DNA of 64,000 bases from Ascarosepion bandense (taxonomy: Eukaryota > Mollusca > Cephalopoda > Sepiida > Sepiidae): contig JBBBDQ010001457.1 of NCBI GenBank assembly GCA_037127315.1, forward strand, positions 248,501-312,500, read 5' to 3'. Made by a program: the position numbers and the translations under genes. Below the pieces are notes generated by a model. It saw only the letters and a program-made list of their open reading frames with translations, did not search any database and was not told the DNA's origin. Below, piece after piece: positions 33,421 to 45,380 of the stretch. The first letter of the stretch is position 1; each line of letters begins with the position of its first letter.

Positions 33421-33755
33421 CCTATATAACAATGTACACCTCATTATTATCAACGTTAAATAAAAATAAAATTATCCCCAATCAGGTAATTTAACAAAGA
33501 CAAAATAAAGACCGAACCTATCTATGTGCAGTAAAATAAGTAGATGTCTTTACGTTGCATTATTTTGATTGTGTTTTAAATCGTCCATTTCTGGTTTATG
33601 CATACATATGTTTCTTTTAAATGTTTCTTTTAAAAGTTTCTTTTAAATGTTTCTTTTAAATACATACATATGTTTCTTTTAAATGTTTCTTTTAAAGCTC
33701 TACGTCTACATTTTTGAGAGTTTATTTCTGTCTTTCTTTTTTATTCGAAACAAGA
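33421..33755. other. Unassigned, with a short tandem repeat
   Basis: Positions 33608-33696 repeat TTTCTTTTAAATG with a CATACATATG interruption. Otherwise nothing recognised. Confidence 0.4.
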
Positions 33756-33925
33756 ATGAATAAACGCGATTTTCGTATCATTATGCTGAATGACTTTAAA
33801 TTCGACCATTGTACCGCCGAAGCTAACCGTAGCTTCAGCATTGCTTAAAGGCTGGAGTGAACTTCGAAACAGATTGTACGCAGTTGGTTCCAAAAAGGAT
33901 ATCCTAGTGATCTAGATCCTCAGAA
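33756..33925 (+). pseudogene. Mariner transposase N-terminus
   Basis: From the ATG at 33756 the frame reads MNKRDFRIIMLNDFKFDHCT and AEANRSFSIA, then a stop. After a shift come IVRSWFQKGYPSDLDPQNES. The RxxxLxEFKxGHxAAEAxR...VRRWFQKF(R)SGD pattern is the N-terminal helix-turn-helix domain of mariner (SETMAR-like) transposases. No catalytic DDD part follows, so this is a truncated, frameshifted fragment. Confidence 0.65.
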
Positions 33926-35984
33926 TGAGTCCAATATGTTTTATTATAAAAAAAAGTCAGAATGCGATTCAAATGCAAACAAAAAGAATACCTGTACATG
34001 GTGTGGAGATAAGTACGGAGTTTAAGTGAATGTTTCGAAAGTGGCATAAAAAGTTCCATGCTGAAGACTTCGCTGAAGGTGCTCAACTTTCCGGAGACCA
34101 GTTTATAGAAATCAAATTATTTGATATTAATCAAAGTTATAGGGTGTGAGAGTTATCCAACATACTCGCAATATTTAAATACATCGTTGGAATCTTATCC
34201 ATAACTCACTTATAGCATTTTTTTTTTTTTTGCCACGGCGATATCCCACCTTTTCAGTTAGACATTAACTTCTGTTTTTTCGTTTTTGTTTTTGTTGTGT
34301 TTTGTTTTGTTTTCGTTTTATGTTGTTTTTATTGTTCCCTCTTGTTCTTTTAATCTTGCTTTTTATTTTATTATTTTTATTTATTTATTCGTTCATTTGA
34401 GCGCTAACTTAATTCACTCTGAGCTTCATACTGACCAACTAAAGAACTGATTTGCTTCAGATATCCTTTTTATTTTAGCGAATTTGTTATCGACTTTGCA
34501 GCATCGACCAACACCTTTGTAATATACTGAAGAAAATCTTTAAACAAACAAAAAATGTAACGCACAATGAACTGCAAGAGAACAGTCAGAGAAAACCTAC
34601 CCTATCATTTGTTTTCTTTTCTTTTCATTTGTTTAAGAACACACACGTCAGAAGAAAGTTCTGTAATGTTTGAAAAGTTTATTTTTCTCCGCGTTGTATC
34701 ACATCAGTAGAAATCTCAGTGTACGACCATATGAGCATAGGCGGTAACCGCACCCCAATTTTCAAACTGACATCGGGTAAATGGCCTTTGAATACACCAT
34801 TTAAATGTCACACACTCCTTAATTTCAACCATACTATGTTTAAACATAGAAATATGCCAGTTCTGCGGTAAATGTCATTCAAAGTATAACCGAGAAAACA
34901 ACAACAAACAAACGAAAACGAAAAAATATTACATAAAGGCCTGATTGTATTATCTGATGATTGGCACGTTGTTTGCTCGGAGGATTAGTCGTATCCCTTA
35001 CAGTTCCAACTGCCACGTTTGTAACTCGCAACTTCCTTCAGCAAGGACAAATTCATTCGGACACCGTTTTTTTTTTTTTTTGTTTGTTTGTTTACCTTTC
35101 TACCTCTCGTCTCACTGCGACGTCTTTCTTGTTACTGTTTTTTATTCTATTTTATTTTGTTTTCCCTTCTCTTTCATTATTGTGTTTTCTAACATAGATT
35201 ATGCTTCCTTTTGTTTTAATTTCCTGTCCTTTATCACGCCCTACCGTTTTTATCCACTCTCAGCAACGTGATAAGGCCACGTGAGCGAGACTGTCCTTTG
35301 GCGGGATCTTCGGATTCTTCCTGTTGGTCCCCGTATCCACACGCACGTGTTGCCTCTCCATCGTTTCATATAACTTTGGTATGTTATTTCATTCTTGTTA
35401 GCCCTTCCATCTCCTTTGTATTGTAAACACATTATTGTAGCACAACGAATAGTTTCCTCTTTATCTCTGTGTTGCTTGATCTTCTAGCCCGAAAATAGAT
35501 ATTTTAGAAAGAAATAAGAACCCTTTTGTCCAGAATTTGCTCAGCCGCATAGCCATGCCTTTAACATGTTGTAATTGCCTATTTCTTGATATAAACGCTG
35601 AGCTGCTTTTCCAAATTTGTTGCCTTGTTAAATTTAAAAACGCTTTTACTGCTATATCAGGCCTCCTCATGGCTGTTGGTAGGAGTGATTAGCTTTTCCT
35701 TTTCTTCTTTGTTCTCGCTTGCTCCCTTCCCTGTTTCTAGCCTTTCCTTTTCTCTTTTTTATTTCTGTCTTCTTCGTCGCAGTCGACTCATCTTTGTTTT
35801 GTTCATTTTTATTTCAGATTTTTTACCTAATGCGATGAATAAAATCTTTCGTTTTTCAATGAAATTCGTCTGTGTGTTCTTGCGAATTTGAGTTTAAACT
35901 GGCTTTTTGGCATTTTGTCCAGGGCAGCATACCAACTTGGTCTAAAAAAATGGACCTGTCACACTCTAAATACTATTTAATTTA
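33926..35984. other. Unassigned 2-kb stretch
   Basis: Low-complexity GTTTTGTTTT tracts at 34270-34340, pyrimidine-rich sequence at 35070-35220 and 35690-35830, and a somewhat GC-richer 35270-35370. Frames at 34945-35271 (108 codons) and 35461-35670 carry hydrophobic or unrecognisable sequence. No element ends were found. Confidence 0.25.
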
Positions 35985-36212
35985 ATGTTTTCCACATGGA
36001 GTGCAACTTCCACATTCATTGTTACAAAAAAGATAATCTATCCCTCTATCTCAAGCGCAGTTTTCTTCTCTAACAATTTACAGCATATCTGCCAGCGCAT
36101 GTCCAACTTCACTTGCTTCTTATAGTAAATCAAATCACCAACCTTAAAATCTACATCCTTAGTCTTACTACGGGACTTATCTATCGCGGCTTTCCTCGTT
36201 TTTTGTTTTTTG

Positions 36213-36243
<31 letters not shown>

Positions 36244-37260
36244 TGTTTTTTTCTTATTATGTGATTCTTAACTAAAGTGAAACTACGATGCATTTCTTGT
36301 AAGGCGATTTCGTGATGTACATCACCGAAATATATGAGACGAGGCCGAAGTATATTATCCAAAGGCAAAATAACACCCCTGTTAGAGAACAAGTTATACG
36401 AGGAAAAATTTTGTGGTCACGCTTACATGAAACCCGTAGCTTCTAACATTTGGTTGATGTAAATATCTCATTGCTGTTCGTTGTTGTCAGTTTTCTTGGC
36501 TAGAACATCATGTATTGTTCTTTGAAAACTCTCAACCTTACCATTGCTCTGAGGATGATAAAATGAAGTTTACTCATCGTGTACATTTAGGTCTTCAAAT
36601 ATTTTTCGTGATTTTGTTGATATTCTCCGATCCATTATTGGTTAAAGTTGAAGTGGTGCCCCAAATCTGGGAAAAAATTTATTTACTAAAAGATGCACCA
36701 CCGTTTCTGCCTTCTTGTTAGGAACAGAAAAAACCTCAGGCCAACTAATGTACATATATATGAATGTAACTAACTATTGGTTACTCGAATGTGTCTTTGG
36801 GTAGAGTCCAGAGATATCCAAAGCGATTTTTGCGAGGGGAAAGAAGGGAAAATCGCAATCCTGCATATGAGGTTGCTGCTTCTTTAAATTCCTTGTCTGG
36901 CACGAAATACATTTACCTACAAAATGATTAATCTCTCTTAGGAAACAGGACAAGGAATACTTCCGTGTTATTGAATGGAATGTTTTATCCACAGCCATAT
37001 AGCCCCTGACCCAGCACACTTTTTCTAAGATGATACTGAACATACCACCTGATAAGAGGTTTATCGTCAGGCTGAGACAAATAATACACTATCTCGTCCA
37101 TTATTCTGTACCTTTTCTATTCTGCTTTGGTACCATTTTATAATCTACTCTTCAGGTCTAGAACGTTCTTGTCCGACTCTTGCTCCCTAATTATGCATAT
37201 CCCTGAAATGTGGGACGTTTGAGCGTTACTAATGAATCGTCGACATTTTCATAGGATGCA
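35985..37260 (-). pseudogene. Ty3/Gypsy-type integrase, decayed
   Basis: Read on the minus strand, the relic starts near 37260. It passes a KPLIRWYVQYHLRK segment and then an HHCC zinc-binding-like region (VDKTFHSITRKYSLSCFLRE, with KCISCQTRN at 36915-36890). LAKIALDISGLYPKTHS at about 36838-36800 carries the first catalytic aspartate. In other frames come NGKVESFQRTIHDVLAKKTD near 36540-36490 (catalytic E side) and VDFKVGDLIYYKKQVK near 36150-36110, the C-terminal part after the core. At least four frameshifts or stops are present, and a TTTTG tract has expanded at 36199-36250. No LTR was found. Confidence 0.75.
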
Positions 37261-37651
37261 AATTTCTTTGGTTCAATTAGATTTAAATTTATTGTTGTGA
37301 AGTGGTTTTCGCACTGAAGGTTATAATCGTGCTATGTCGGTTGCTAATCGGCTTAACCTACCCAAAATGTTAGGAACTTGGTAATCTTCCACTAAAAGCC
37401 GACTTCTTAGTATTCGGCTAACTGCCGACTAATATCAACTGCCTAGTAGTTCTACTGAACTTCAACAGAACTTTAAAGAACTCCTATGAACTTCCCCAGA
37501 ACCTCTCAAGGACTTCTCCCGTTAACTTCCTGTTAACTCTTACTAATATAGAAGGAATTGTCCGTTATCTGAGGAATAAGTGTGTTTCCCCATAACAATT
37601 ATCACACTAATTAAGTAATTCCTATCGTCTATATGTACCGGATAATCAACA
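37261..37651. other. Unassigned sequence
   Basis: A pyrimidine/purine-alternating patch at 37430-37540 repeats GAACTTC-type phrases. No gene seen. Confidence 0.25.
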
Positions 37652-37801
37652 TTGTTCTCATTTACTGTTATGGTAACAGGGAGATCAATACCCTTGCGCG
37701 TAAGTGAATGCAAGGCATTCAACTGGACTTCGAACACGGCTCCCCGACTTCTCTTTCCAAGCCGATATCCATTGCACTACAACGCACATGCCAATTTGGG
37801 A

Positions 37802-37836
<35 letters not shown>

Positions 37837-38323
37837 AAGGACCACTATGTTCGTCACTATCTGTCATCAATGCCAATACAAACCAGCCAGAGAATGTTCA
37901 AAAACAGAGCATACTGTGGCATTAGGGTTGTCTACCGGAAGTACTCGCTGGAACAACTACCCATGCGTGACATTGCACTACAAATACGCCGATACGACTG
38001 TTGATCAGAACAGCCACTCTAAGCGCTACCGAAGAGTTTGGTCTTCTAATAAACAATCGAAAGCAGCAACCAACAAACTGCCAATCCGGTACCCTCACCA
38101 TGCAAAGTCACAGCCACTAGCTAGTCCAATCACTAAAAAGTTAAGACAGTTAAATCATTGTGGCTCTGGTAGAAGAAAGGAAAAAGAAAGAGCCGATAAA
38201 CCATATCCTGAACAGGGAACAAGGAATGAACCTCTATTCCTGTTCAATAGACATGGAAAAAGTTTGGGCCGGGCGCTAAGTGAGCCTATCTACTCTTATG
38301 AACCTATTAAAAAAACGGGATAA
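37652..38323 (+). CDS. Long chance-like ORF over repeats (doubtful)
   Basis: This is the longest ATG-started frame in the window, with 223 codons. Its first third lies over a truncated family-A SINE (37684-37790, minus) and its end over a LINE UTR fragment (38165-38300, minus). A GA microsatellite gives an RERERE run near residue 52. The middle, about residues 65-170, is not obviously repetitive. It is basic and rich in S, T, Q and N, with CHQC-type cysteines and no recognised domain. No signal peptide, promoter or splice evidence. I think it is most likely not a gene. Confidence 0.12.
37684..37790 (-). mobile_element. SINE family A, 5' half only
   Basis: The tRNA-like head with box B complement (TTCGAACACGGC) and box A complement region is present. 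The 3' half is missing. Confidence 0.7.
38165..38300 (-). mobile_element. LINE 3' UTR fragment
   Basis: The blocks CCTGAACAGGGAACAAGGAA and TGTTCAATAGACATGG align with 15110-15165 in the same orientation. The A-rich terminal end is missing. Confidence 0.5.
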
Positions 38324-38683
38324 CTTAAATGTAAATATCCACTTTCTTGTAAAAGTATTATCCAAAGAAAAAATTCCCGTTCAGTTTGCGAGACAAGGAA
38401 TAACTCCCAGTTAAATGTAATATTGGGAATTAACAATAAATTAGAGAAACAATGAAGACAGGAAGGAAAACAATCAGAATTACGATGACCTAAAAAAGTG
38501 AAAAAAATATATATAATCAGGGAAAATAAAAATATATAAAAATGGGGGTGACAACAGTGAAGTCTCAGGCAAGTCCATGCTGGGATCTTGGACCGCCATT
38601 TCGCATTTTTTTTTTTTTTTGACCCGGTTTTACTCTTAGCGAAAAAAAATCGCTAGATGTCTTCAAAATTATCTAGAGCAGTC
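38301..38683. other. Unassigned sequence
   Basis: AT-rich. Nothing recognised. Confidence 0.3.
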
Positions 38684-39246
38684 TTCTTCTTCTTCTTCTT
38701 CTTCTTCTTGTATATGCCCTGTCCCTTCAGGACGTAGGCGATCATTGTTCTCCACGTCTCCCTATACCTTATGGTTCTTAGCATGTTTGCTCCTGTCACA
38801 CCTCGCAACCCTCGTTCCGTCATCCACCTGATCAGGCCATGCAAATATGTTATCCGCTGCCTTCCTCTGTCTCACTTTCCTTCGATTTGGCCAGTCAGTA
38901 TCAGGTTCTCCAAGCCTTCTTCCTTATTGCATGTCCCAGGAACTTCAGTTGTCTCTTCCTGATGCTCAGTATTAATTTATTTTTTGTTGCCATTCTTTCC
39001 AACACCCCATCGTTGCTTGCATGCTCAGTCCACGATATGCGCAGCATCCTTCTGTAGAACCACATTTCAGTTGCTTCAAGTTTTGTCCTCATTTTCGATG
39101 ATATTGTCCAGCATCCACTGCCGTATTGAAGAACTGACATCACATAGCAAACCAGCACTCTTTTCTTTGTTTCTAGTGAAATTTCCCTGTGTGTTAGTAC
39201 TTTACTCAGCTTCTGGAACGCGTCCTTTGCCATGCCAATTCGCCTT
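38684..39246 (-). pseudogene. RTE-type LINE, 3' end of ORF2
   Basis: The minus frame gives IGMAKDAFQKLSKVLTHREI, LVCYVMSVLQYGSGCWTISS and WFYRRMLRISWTEHASNDGV. It is followed, after a shift, by the LIRWMTERGLRGVTGANMLR block. The 3' tail is a (GAA)n tract (38684-38709, seen as CTT). The 5' break at 39246 joins the exon-like repeat described at 39247-39325. Five-prime truncated and frameshifted. Confidence 0.85.
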
Positions 39247-39325
39247 ACTTTGCTAAAAAAAAGTATGTTCCGGGAGAATGGAATTATGAAGCTGCTGAAA
39301 GATGGCAAAGGAAAGTGAAACAATA
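39247..39325 (+). repeat. Exon-like repeat piece (third copy)
   Basis: AGTATGTTCCGGGAGAATGG onward matches 49985-50050 and 56595-56660. In one frame it reads KYVPGEWNYEAAERWQRKVK, without stops up to a GTAAGT donor-like site at 39331. The other two copies are mutated in that frame (KYVLGGWNYEAAERCQKRVK and shorter). Confidence 0.45.
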
Positions 39326-40476
39326 CGGGATTCAGTAAGTTTAATATAAAAAAAAATATTTTCCAATAAAAAATACTAATTGATCCGAAAAGATTTGTCG
39401 GGGTGGGATTAGTTTTTTTCACAAAAACAACTTTACGAGAAGTGATGAAAAGTTTTCAACCCGACCATTTCCAAAAATTAGTATTTTAATGTTTGGTTAC
39501 TGAAATACTGAATTGACTCAGAACTTTTCTGCACCGACTCACATATTAAAACAATAACATTTTTTATGTATATGTCTTCAACGTTATAACATTTGAAAGC
39601 GAAATTTAATATCCAGTGTGATTTGAAAATTTATTGCAATATGCATTCATTCAAAAAATGATAGAAATCATTAGATTTAAAAAAGAAAAAATGTTAAACA
39701 TGCCTTAAGATTGTTACGAGTATATGTGAGTCACGTAAAAGCCTGCAGCTTATTACCAACTCTCTCTCTCTCTCTTCTCTCTCTTCTCTCTCTCTCCCTC
39801 TCTCTGTGACGCACACACTCTCTCACACACAACACAGTATTGTACTATTTTCTTTATTAGAATGTACATATACATGAACTGTGTATTAGGTTGTCACACA
39901 CGAAACGACGCATTTTTGGGTAGTTGTTGATCCGGTCGTCTAAAAAAAGTAACCCCCTTAGTATATAAAACAAAATATTGGCTTATTCCAGGATATTTTT
40001 CTTTGAATATATAAACCCAATGAAAATGAATAAAAACAATGTTGAATAATCTTACTGTCTGAGTACAAACTGGGAAAAAGAACCATTTTAGCATCGAATC
40101 ATTACATGCGATGAGAAATGGATACCATTTGACAACACTAAAAAAAAAAAAAATAGGCCAGTGATCAGATGCAAGGAAATCACCAAAACAATAGTGAAAA
40201 ATCTCTACTGCACCCTAAAAATTAATGGGTACTGTATGGTGGTCTTTCAAAGGGGTTATTCGTTATTTGTTCTTGCCTTAAGAGAAAACAATAACAGCAT
40301 TGTGAAGAAATTGAGTGTATACATGAAAAATTGAAAAAGAAAATTCTAGACTAAAATAAGCATGGCCCAATTCTGCTGCACGACAACTCACGGTCACACG
40401 CTTCTCGATCAACTCTCCAAAAGTTGCATAGCCTGTATTATGAAATTTTTCCTCATCCGCCATATTCATCTTTTCA
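39326..40476. other. Unassigned, with a CT/CA-rich patch
   Basis: TCTCTC repeats at 39762-39806, then CACACT phrases to 39835. Short frames only. A (T)A-rich 40140-40150 homopolymer. No gene recognised. Confidence 0.3.
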
Positions 40477-40497
40477 TCTAAACTTATGTATAAATGG

Positions 40498-40560
<63 letters not shown>

Positions 40561-40828
40561 CGTGTGTGTGTGTGTGTGTCCGTTACGAAACGGCTGAACC
40601 AATTTTCCTTAAAATTTACACAGTTGTACTATAAGCGTCTGCGAGTGTTCTTAGCTAGGTTTTGTGTCGAGGTACCCCCTATAAATATCGAAAATCGATA
40701 ATCGAAAAAATCGGGTTATAGAAGGAGTGGTCTGATTTTAATCACATTTGATACATTCATAGACAAAGACATAAGAAATGATATTCAGACGTTTCAAGGT
40801 TGCAGTTCTTACAATAGCGCAGTAAATC

Positions 40829-40881
<53 letters not shown>

Positions 40882-40883
40882 CA

Positions 40884-40923
<40 letters not shown>

Positions 40924-41267
40924 ATCTGCCTGTATGTGTATTTTTTCAGCCCTTTCATTTTAGTTTTTGCTTGGGTTTTGACTCTAAGTAGGTATAATTG
41001 TAGTTCTTAGTCTCAGCCATGTTACCATTTACTCAGAAGACTTATTTAACCTTCAAAATTCAGTTTACGACGAAAAAAACTTATTTGATATCGATACCAG
41101 GAAATCAAAATTTGACTTACATCCATTCACTTTTCTTTCAGTCTACGGTTTCGCTTTAACTGGAAACAACTATTGCTTTTTACTCTTCCGTGCCAACATC
41201 CAAAGAGTCTGAGCTCCAGGACCATGGATTAGTTTTAAACCCGAGCAACGCCGGGCTATACTGCTTG
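40477..41267 (+). mobile_element. Helitron-like element, full length
   Basis: Starts TCTAAACTTATGTATAAA at 40477 and ends CCCGAGCAACGCCGGG, CTATACTG, CTTG at 41264-41267 followed by T. GT runs at 40501-40579 and 40886-40920 and a TA run at 40830-40877. The AAAGCTTTCATTACA segment before the hairpin is deleted. The CTTG end departs from CTAG by one base. Confidence 0.7.
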
Positions 41268-41815
41268 TACGCAATAAAATATTGTTCAATAAGGAAAAGA
41301 TAATCGAAGCATTTGAACTGTTTATCATCTCAAATAATGAGATTCTTTAAAAGATAGGATCAAGAATTTACAGTTACAATATTTATTTTTGAAAAATACA
41401 GAAATTATGGCAAACGGCCGAAAGGGGAGCGGTAGAGATTGGTAATCACTAGCTAACCTATACCTAGCTAAACATTATCACGACCCATTCGCTCATTACA
41501 ATTTGAACATTCACCACAAGAACCCATCCATCACCTTCCAATCCTTCATACACCACAATGCCACAAATTTACAAGAAGCACCTAAAAAAGGAGGGAAAAC
41601 AAACCCATGACAGTAAAAATGCATTTATGTACAATAACATTATATATTTAAAACATTTAATGAAAGATGAAATGAGGGAGGGGGTTAAGAATGTACAGTT
41701 ACATTGGAGAACAGTCATAAGTAAATTAGTTCTTTCATATTTCAGAAGCGTTTTATACATTTCCTATAAGGCGTGCAATTTCATGTATGATAACCTAATA
41801 TATTAGTAGGGTGAG
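41268..41815. other. Mostly unassigned, with a SINE-B fragment
   Basis: Positions 41390-41475 (GCAAACGGCCGAAAGGGGAG, then CTATACCTAGCTAA) match the non-tRNA half of SINE family B at 2945-3030. An 82-codon plus frame at 41558-41806 is not recognised. Confidence 0.4.
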
Positions 41816-42681
41816 ACTTTTCTGAGGACCCTAGAAGTTATGTCAGGAATCGTCATCGGAGGCCACAATTTAAACAATATAAGGTACGCAGATTATACAG
41901 TGCTGATAGTAGACACAGAGAGGGAACTACAAGATATCCTACAGAAGGTAGCTGAAGAGAGTGACAAGGAAGGACTACAAATAAACTGCAAGAAAACCGA
42001 ATGCTTAATCAGCAAAAAGGGCAGCCCAAAATGCCAATTACAGGTGAGGGACTCTAAAGTCGAGCAGGTACAGAAATTTAAATACCTAGGAAGTGTTCTA
42101 ACACAAGACGAAAAGTGCGACACTGAGATCCGAAGGCAAATTGGCAGGGCGAAAGAGGCATTCCAGAAGTTGAGTAAAGTATTAAGAAACAGGACAATTT
42201 CACTAGAAACAAAGAGGAGATTGCTATGTGATGTTGGTTCTTCAATATGGCAGTGAATGTTGGACAATATCTTCGAAGATGAAGGAAAAATTTGAAGCAG
42301 CTGAAATGTGGTTCTACAGAAGGATGCTGCGGATACAATGGACCGAGCATGTGAGCAATGACGAGGTTTTGGAAAGAATGGAGACGAAAAGGAAATTAAT
42401 ACTGAGCATAAAGAAGAGACAACTAAAGTTTCTGAGACATGCAATGAGGAAGGAGGGCTTGGAGAACCTGTTACTAATAGGCTCGATAGAGTGAAAAAGA
42501 GACAGGGGAAAGCAACGGATAACATATTTGAAGGACCTAATCAGGTGGATGTCGGAACGAGTGTTGCATGGTGCAACAGGAGAAAGCGTGCTAAGAGCCA
42601 CCAGGGACCGCCTCCGTCCTGAAAGGACATGGTACATAAAAGAAGAAGAAGAAGAAAAAGAAGAAGAAGAAGAAGAAGATG
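41816..42681 (+). pseudogene. RTE-type LINE, longest copy of ORF2 end
   Basis: Begins within the reverse transcriptase: IVIGGHNLNNIRYADYTVLI contains the motif-C region, with YADD changed to YADY, so the catalytic pair is broken. It continues ELQDILQKVAEESDKEGLQI, NCKKTECLISKKG, FKYLGSVLTQDEKCDTEIRR and AKEAFQKLSKVLRNRTISLE. After a one-base shift near 42225 come YGSECWTISSKMKEKFEAAE, WFYRRMLRIQWTEH and KRKLILSIKKRQLKFLRH. The end is GGACATGGTACATAAAAGAA followed by a (GAA)n tail to 42681. 5'-truncated. Confidence 0.88.
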
Positions 42682-42990
42682 GCTATCTATTTAATAATTA
42701 CACCTCATGAAAACTAAATTTTTACTTACCAAAAAGTTGATAAAACTTACACAAGATTTTACAAACACAATATTGATAATTCTTTAACAGATCACACTTT
42801 CTCTTTTGCAATTTGTTTTTAGAGAACGCACATTTCTCGGCTAAAAAGCGACTGAATTGTAATTCAGAGAAAATTATTCCTAAATTCAGTAAGTTAAATA
42901 CAAGCATTATGTTTGCTAATCAATAATGTTCCATTTTATATATTTATGCAAGCCCATGCGTCATCATCATACCCTTATACACCCACCCAA
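42682..42990. other. Unassigned sequence
   Basis: Nothing recognised. Confidence 0.3.
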
Positions 42991-43086
42991 ACGGTCACCC
43001 ATCTAAATACTGACCAGGCTCGATGTTGCATTAACTTCGGTGATCGGACGAAAACGGGCGTATTCAACACGGTATAGCCGTAGACG
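42991..43086 (-). pseudogene. 5S rRNA-derived sequence, truncated
   Basis: The complement reads CTACGGCTATACCGTGTTGA at the start and runs to GGGTGACCG, matching the 5S rRNA order (GAAGTTAATGCAACATCGAG). The last 25-30 bases of 5S are missing. An unrelated TA run adjoins it at 43104-43118. Confidence 0.75.
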
Positions 43087-43394
43087 CGTGTGTGCGTGTA
43101 CATATATATATATATATAAATAAATGCTCACTATCATATTTTTAAATCAAACAAGAATTTATTATTTTTTATACTGATATAGATTCACCTCGAAAAACAT
43201 ATTTGTCAGTTTTATCTGTTAATTTTCTGTACCATGAATTATTTTTTCACAATTCCAATATACGTGCGGAAGTAGGAAGTGTTTTATCAATATTTTGTCT
43301 GATTTCAATTTTCTGCATAACAATCTAATATATTTTTTAACATATCCGAGATTTGCCCCGATTGAAAAAATAAAAAAAAGACAATGGTAGAAAA
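43087..43394. other. Unassigned AT-rich sequence
   Basis: Nothing recognised beyond a short TA run. Confidence 0.3.
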
Positions 43395-43690
43395 AATAAT
43401 TATTTCTTAACTTTTGAGACAATATTTTTGATACTGCTATTCATTCGAAACAGTATCTTCATATTTGCTGATTGCATCAGCATATTTTGGCCGATATATG
43501 CTCGAGCCTTCGAGGCTTTTGTCCTCATTTTGGTTGCGATATTTACGGCGTTTCGGCCGTTGTACTCTTCGACCTTCTTCATGTGATTGGAATGAAGAAC
43601 TGAACCCTTTCTCTCGTTCACCAAAGTAGATTGTTCTAGTTCCACGAGTCATGCCTTTTCCAGATGCCTCAGTGTCAGTTATCAGTGTGT
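43395..43690 (-). repeat. Penelope-type terminal repeat fragment
   Basis: Positions 43517-43675 are almost identical to 45403-45560, the left arm of the Penelope-like element. The minus strand carries GAAGAAGGTCGAAGAGTACA, then ACGGCCGAAACGCCG. The 81-codon minus frame across it is likely incidental. The part before 43517 is not shared. Confidence 0.55.
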
Positions 43691-43857
43691 GTATATTGCA
43701 TTCTGTTACTTTTTATGAATGTCGATCGCTGTCGTTTGCTTCAGCCGCAGAAACATATTGTTCTAATTTGTTCGTAACTATCAATTGTGTAAGTCCGATC
43801 TGCCTCTCCATTGTCTAGATTCTGTATCACCTAAGCCGAGGTCACCTTGTAAGACAG

Positions 43858-44466
43858 TCAGTCAGTTAAGTGCTATACGTAATACACGCTTGGACAGTCA
43901 TGTCTCTTTCGAGACATGCTTGACTGGGTAAAATATTATCTCGCAGTAGGTTGCCAGTGTTTCTGCGGTAGACTGGTTGCCAGCCAAGGCTATAGAACGC
44001 AATCTGTCCTGTTATTTGACTCATAGCTAGAGGGAGAAGCGATGGATTATGTTATTGCATAGTAATTAATGGGGGATCAGTTTATTACTTCATAACAACA
44101 GAAAACCAATCCCCCATTTTATGACCAGTAGAAGCCTTAATCATGATTACAACTATTATATTCAGTATGTCAGTTAAGTGCCATACGTTATACACTCTTG
44201 GGCGATCATGTCTCGAAAGAGACATGACTGACTGAGCAGAAGATTATCCCGCAGTAGGTTGCCATTGCTTTCTCCGATATACTGGTTGCCAGCCAAGGCT
44301 ATAGAACCCAATTTGTCCTGTTATTTAACCCATAACTGGAGGGAAGAGACAGATTAATACCTTTCCCAAGGGTATTTGCGCGTAAGTGAATGCAAGGAAT
44401 TCAACTGGAATTCGAACTCGGCTCCCCGATTTCTCATTCCGAGCCAATATCCAATGCACCACGACG
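43858..44466 (-). mobile_element. Composite: SINE tail, hairpin element, full SINE
   Basis: SINE family-A tail (43858-44045), hairpin element (44068-44119, GGGGGATCAG against CCAATCCCCC), and the spacer AGAAGCCTTAATCATGATTA, then a complete SINE (44166-44466). It has the same order, orientation and junctions as 23972-24560. Confidence 0.75.
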
Positions 44467-44634
44467 TAAACTCGGATGTGTTTCAGGTTTGCTTTACTCG
44501 ATATCCGTTCCTCGAGCATTTTACAGAGACCGCAACGCACATACATCCTTGTAAGACATCCAGTAGTAATTTTGGGGGCCTTAAATATATTAATATCCTA
44601 TATCTATAGATCCCTCTTTTTCTCTCTCTCTTCT

Positions 44635-44683
<49 letters not shown>

Positions 44684-44733
44684 TTTCTCTCTCTTTCCAT
44701 ATGCATAAGTATGAATAGATGCATTCATATATA
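44467..44733. other. Unassigned, with a (TCTA)n microsatellite
   Basis: TCTA units at 44636-44680. Nothing else recognised. Confidence 0.5.
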
Positions 44734-45000
44734 GGCTCGTGATTAGAACGTTCGCTTTCTGGCCATAAAGCCCAGGTTCGAGCCTCACCATGGTCAGTAA
44801 GCTAAATTCTTGATTTGGAGGAGGCGATCCCAGTGTGTAGCACCTTTGGAAAGTACCTGAAAACCATACCACAAGCCTTGAAATTAAAAGACGGATTACT
44901 TTGTGGCGCCGTCGAGGGTTGTGCTAACTCGAAGCCACCGGTCATCGTGACCGAGCGTTTCAGCGTCCTGGCCTTGTTCAGACTGTTGTTCACGCTAGAT
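44734..45000 (+). mobile_element. tRNA-derived SINE, family C
   Basis: GCTCGTGATTAGAACGTTCG (box A-like, at 44736) and GGTTCGAGCC (box B, 44775-44784) are spaced as in a tRNA. A non-tRNA body with GTGACCGAGCGTTTCAGCG follows. Only one copy is seen here, and it runs into a CT repeat at 45011. A GC-richer tail at 45070-45200 may belong to it. Confidence 0.6.
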
Positions 45001-45003
45001 AAC

Positions 45004-45007
<4 letters not shown>

Positions 45008-45060
<53 letters not shown>
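45008..45060. repeat. (CT)n microsatellite
   Basis: An unbroken CT run of about 50 bases. Confidence 0.95.
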
Positions 45061-45062
<2 letters not shown>

Positions 45063-45380
45063 AAACAGTGACTAAGGTCCGCTCAGCATAGTTGGGCTCT
45101 TAACAAATACAAGTGTGCCTGAGCAAGCGTCTGCAATGGGGATTAGCTAGCCTCCCCAGTATGATGGGTATCTTCGAATACGAGTGACCAGCCATTATTA
45201 TTATGTATGTCTATATAGTTTTTGGTCCGAGCCACTTTCCAAAATCAAAATACCAGTGAAAAAACATAAAACCCTTTAAAAGTAATAATCGATGTACTTT
45301 TTTCTTTAATTAGTGAAGCGATTAATGGCCTTTGATCATTGCAATGAATAATAAAATTAATCTTATTGAAACCTCATTCT

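Noticed and set aside
36177..36392. Separate 71-codon gene on the minus strand
   Set aside because: It is part of the Gypsy integrase relic, extended by a TTTTG tract.
43400..43652. Two overlapping minus frames (71 and 81 codons) as a small protein
   Set aside because: They coincide with a Penelope-type terminal repeat that also occurs at 45.4 kb, so the openness is probably incidental.
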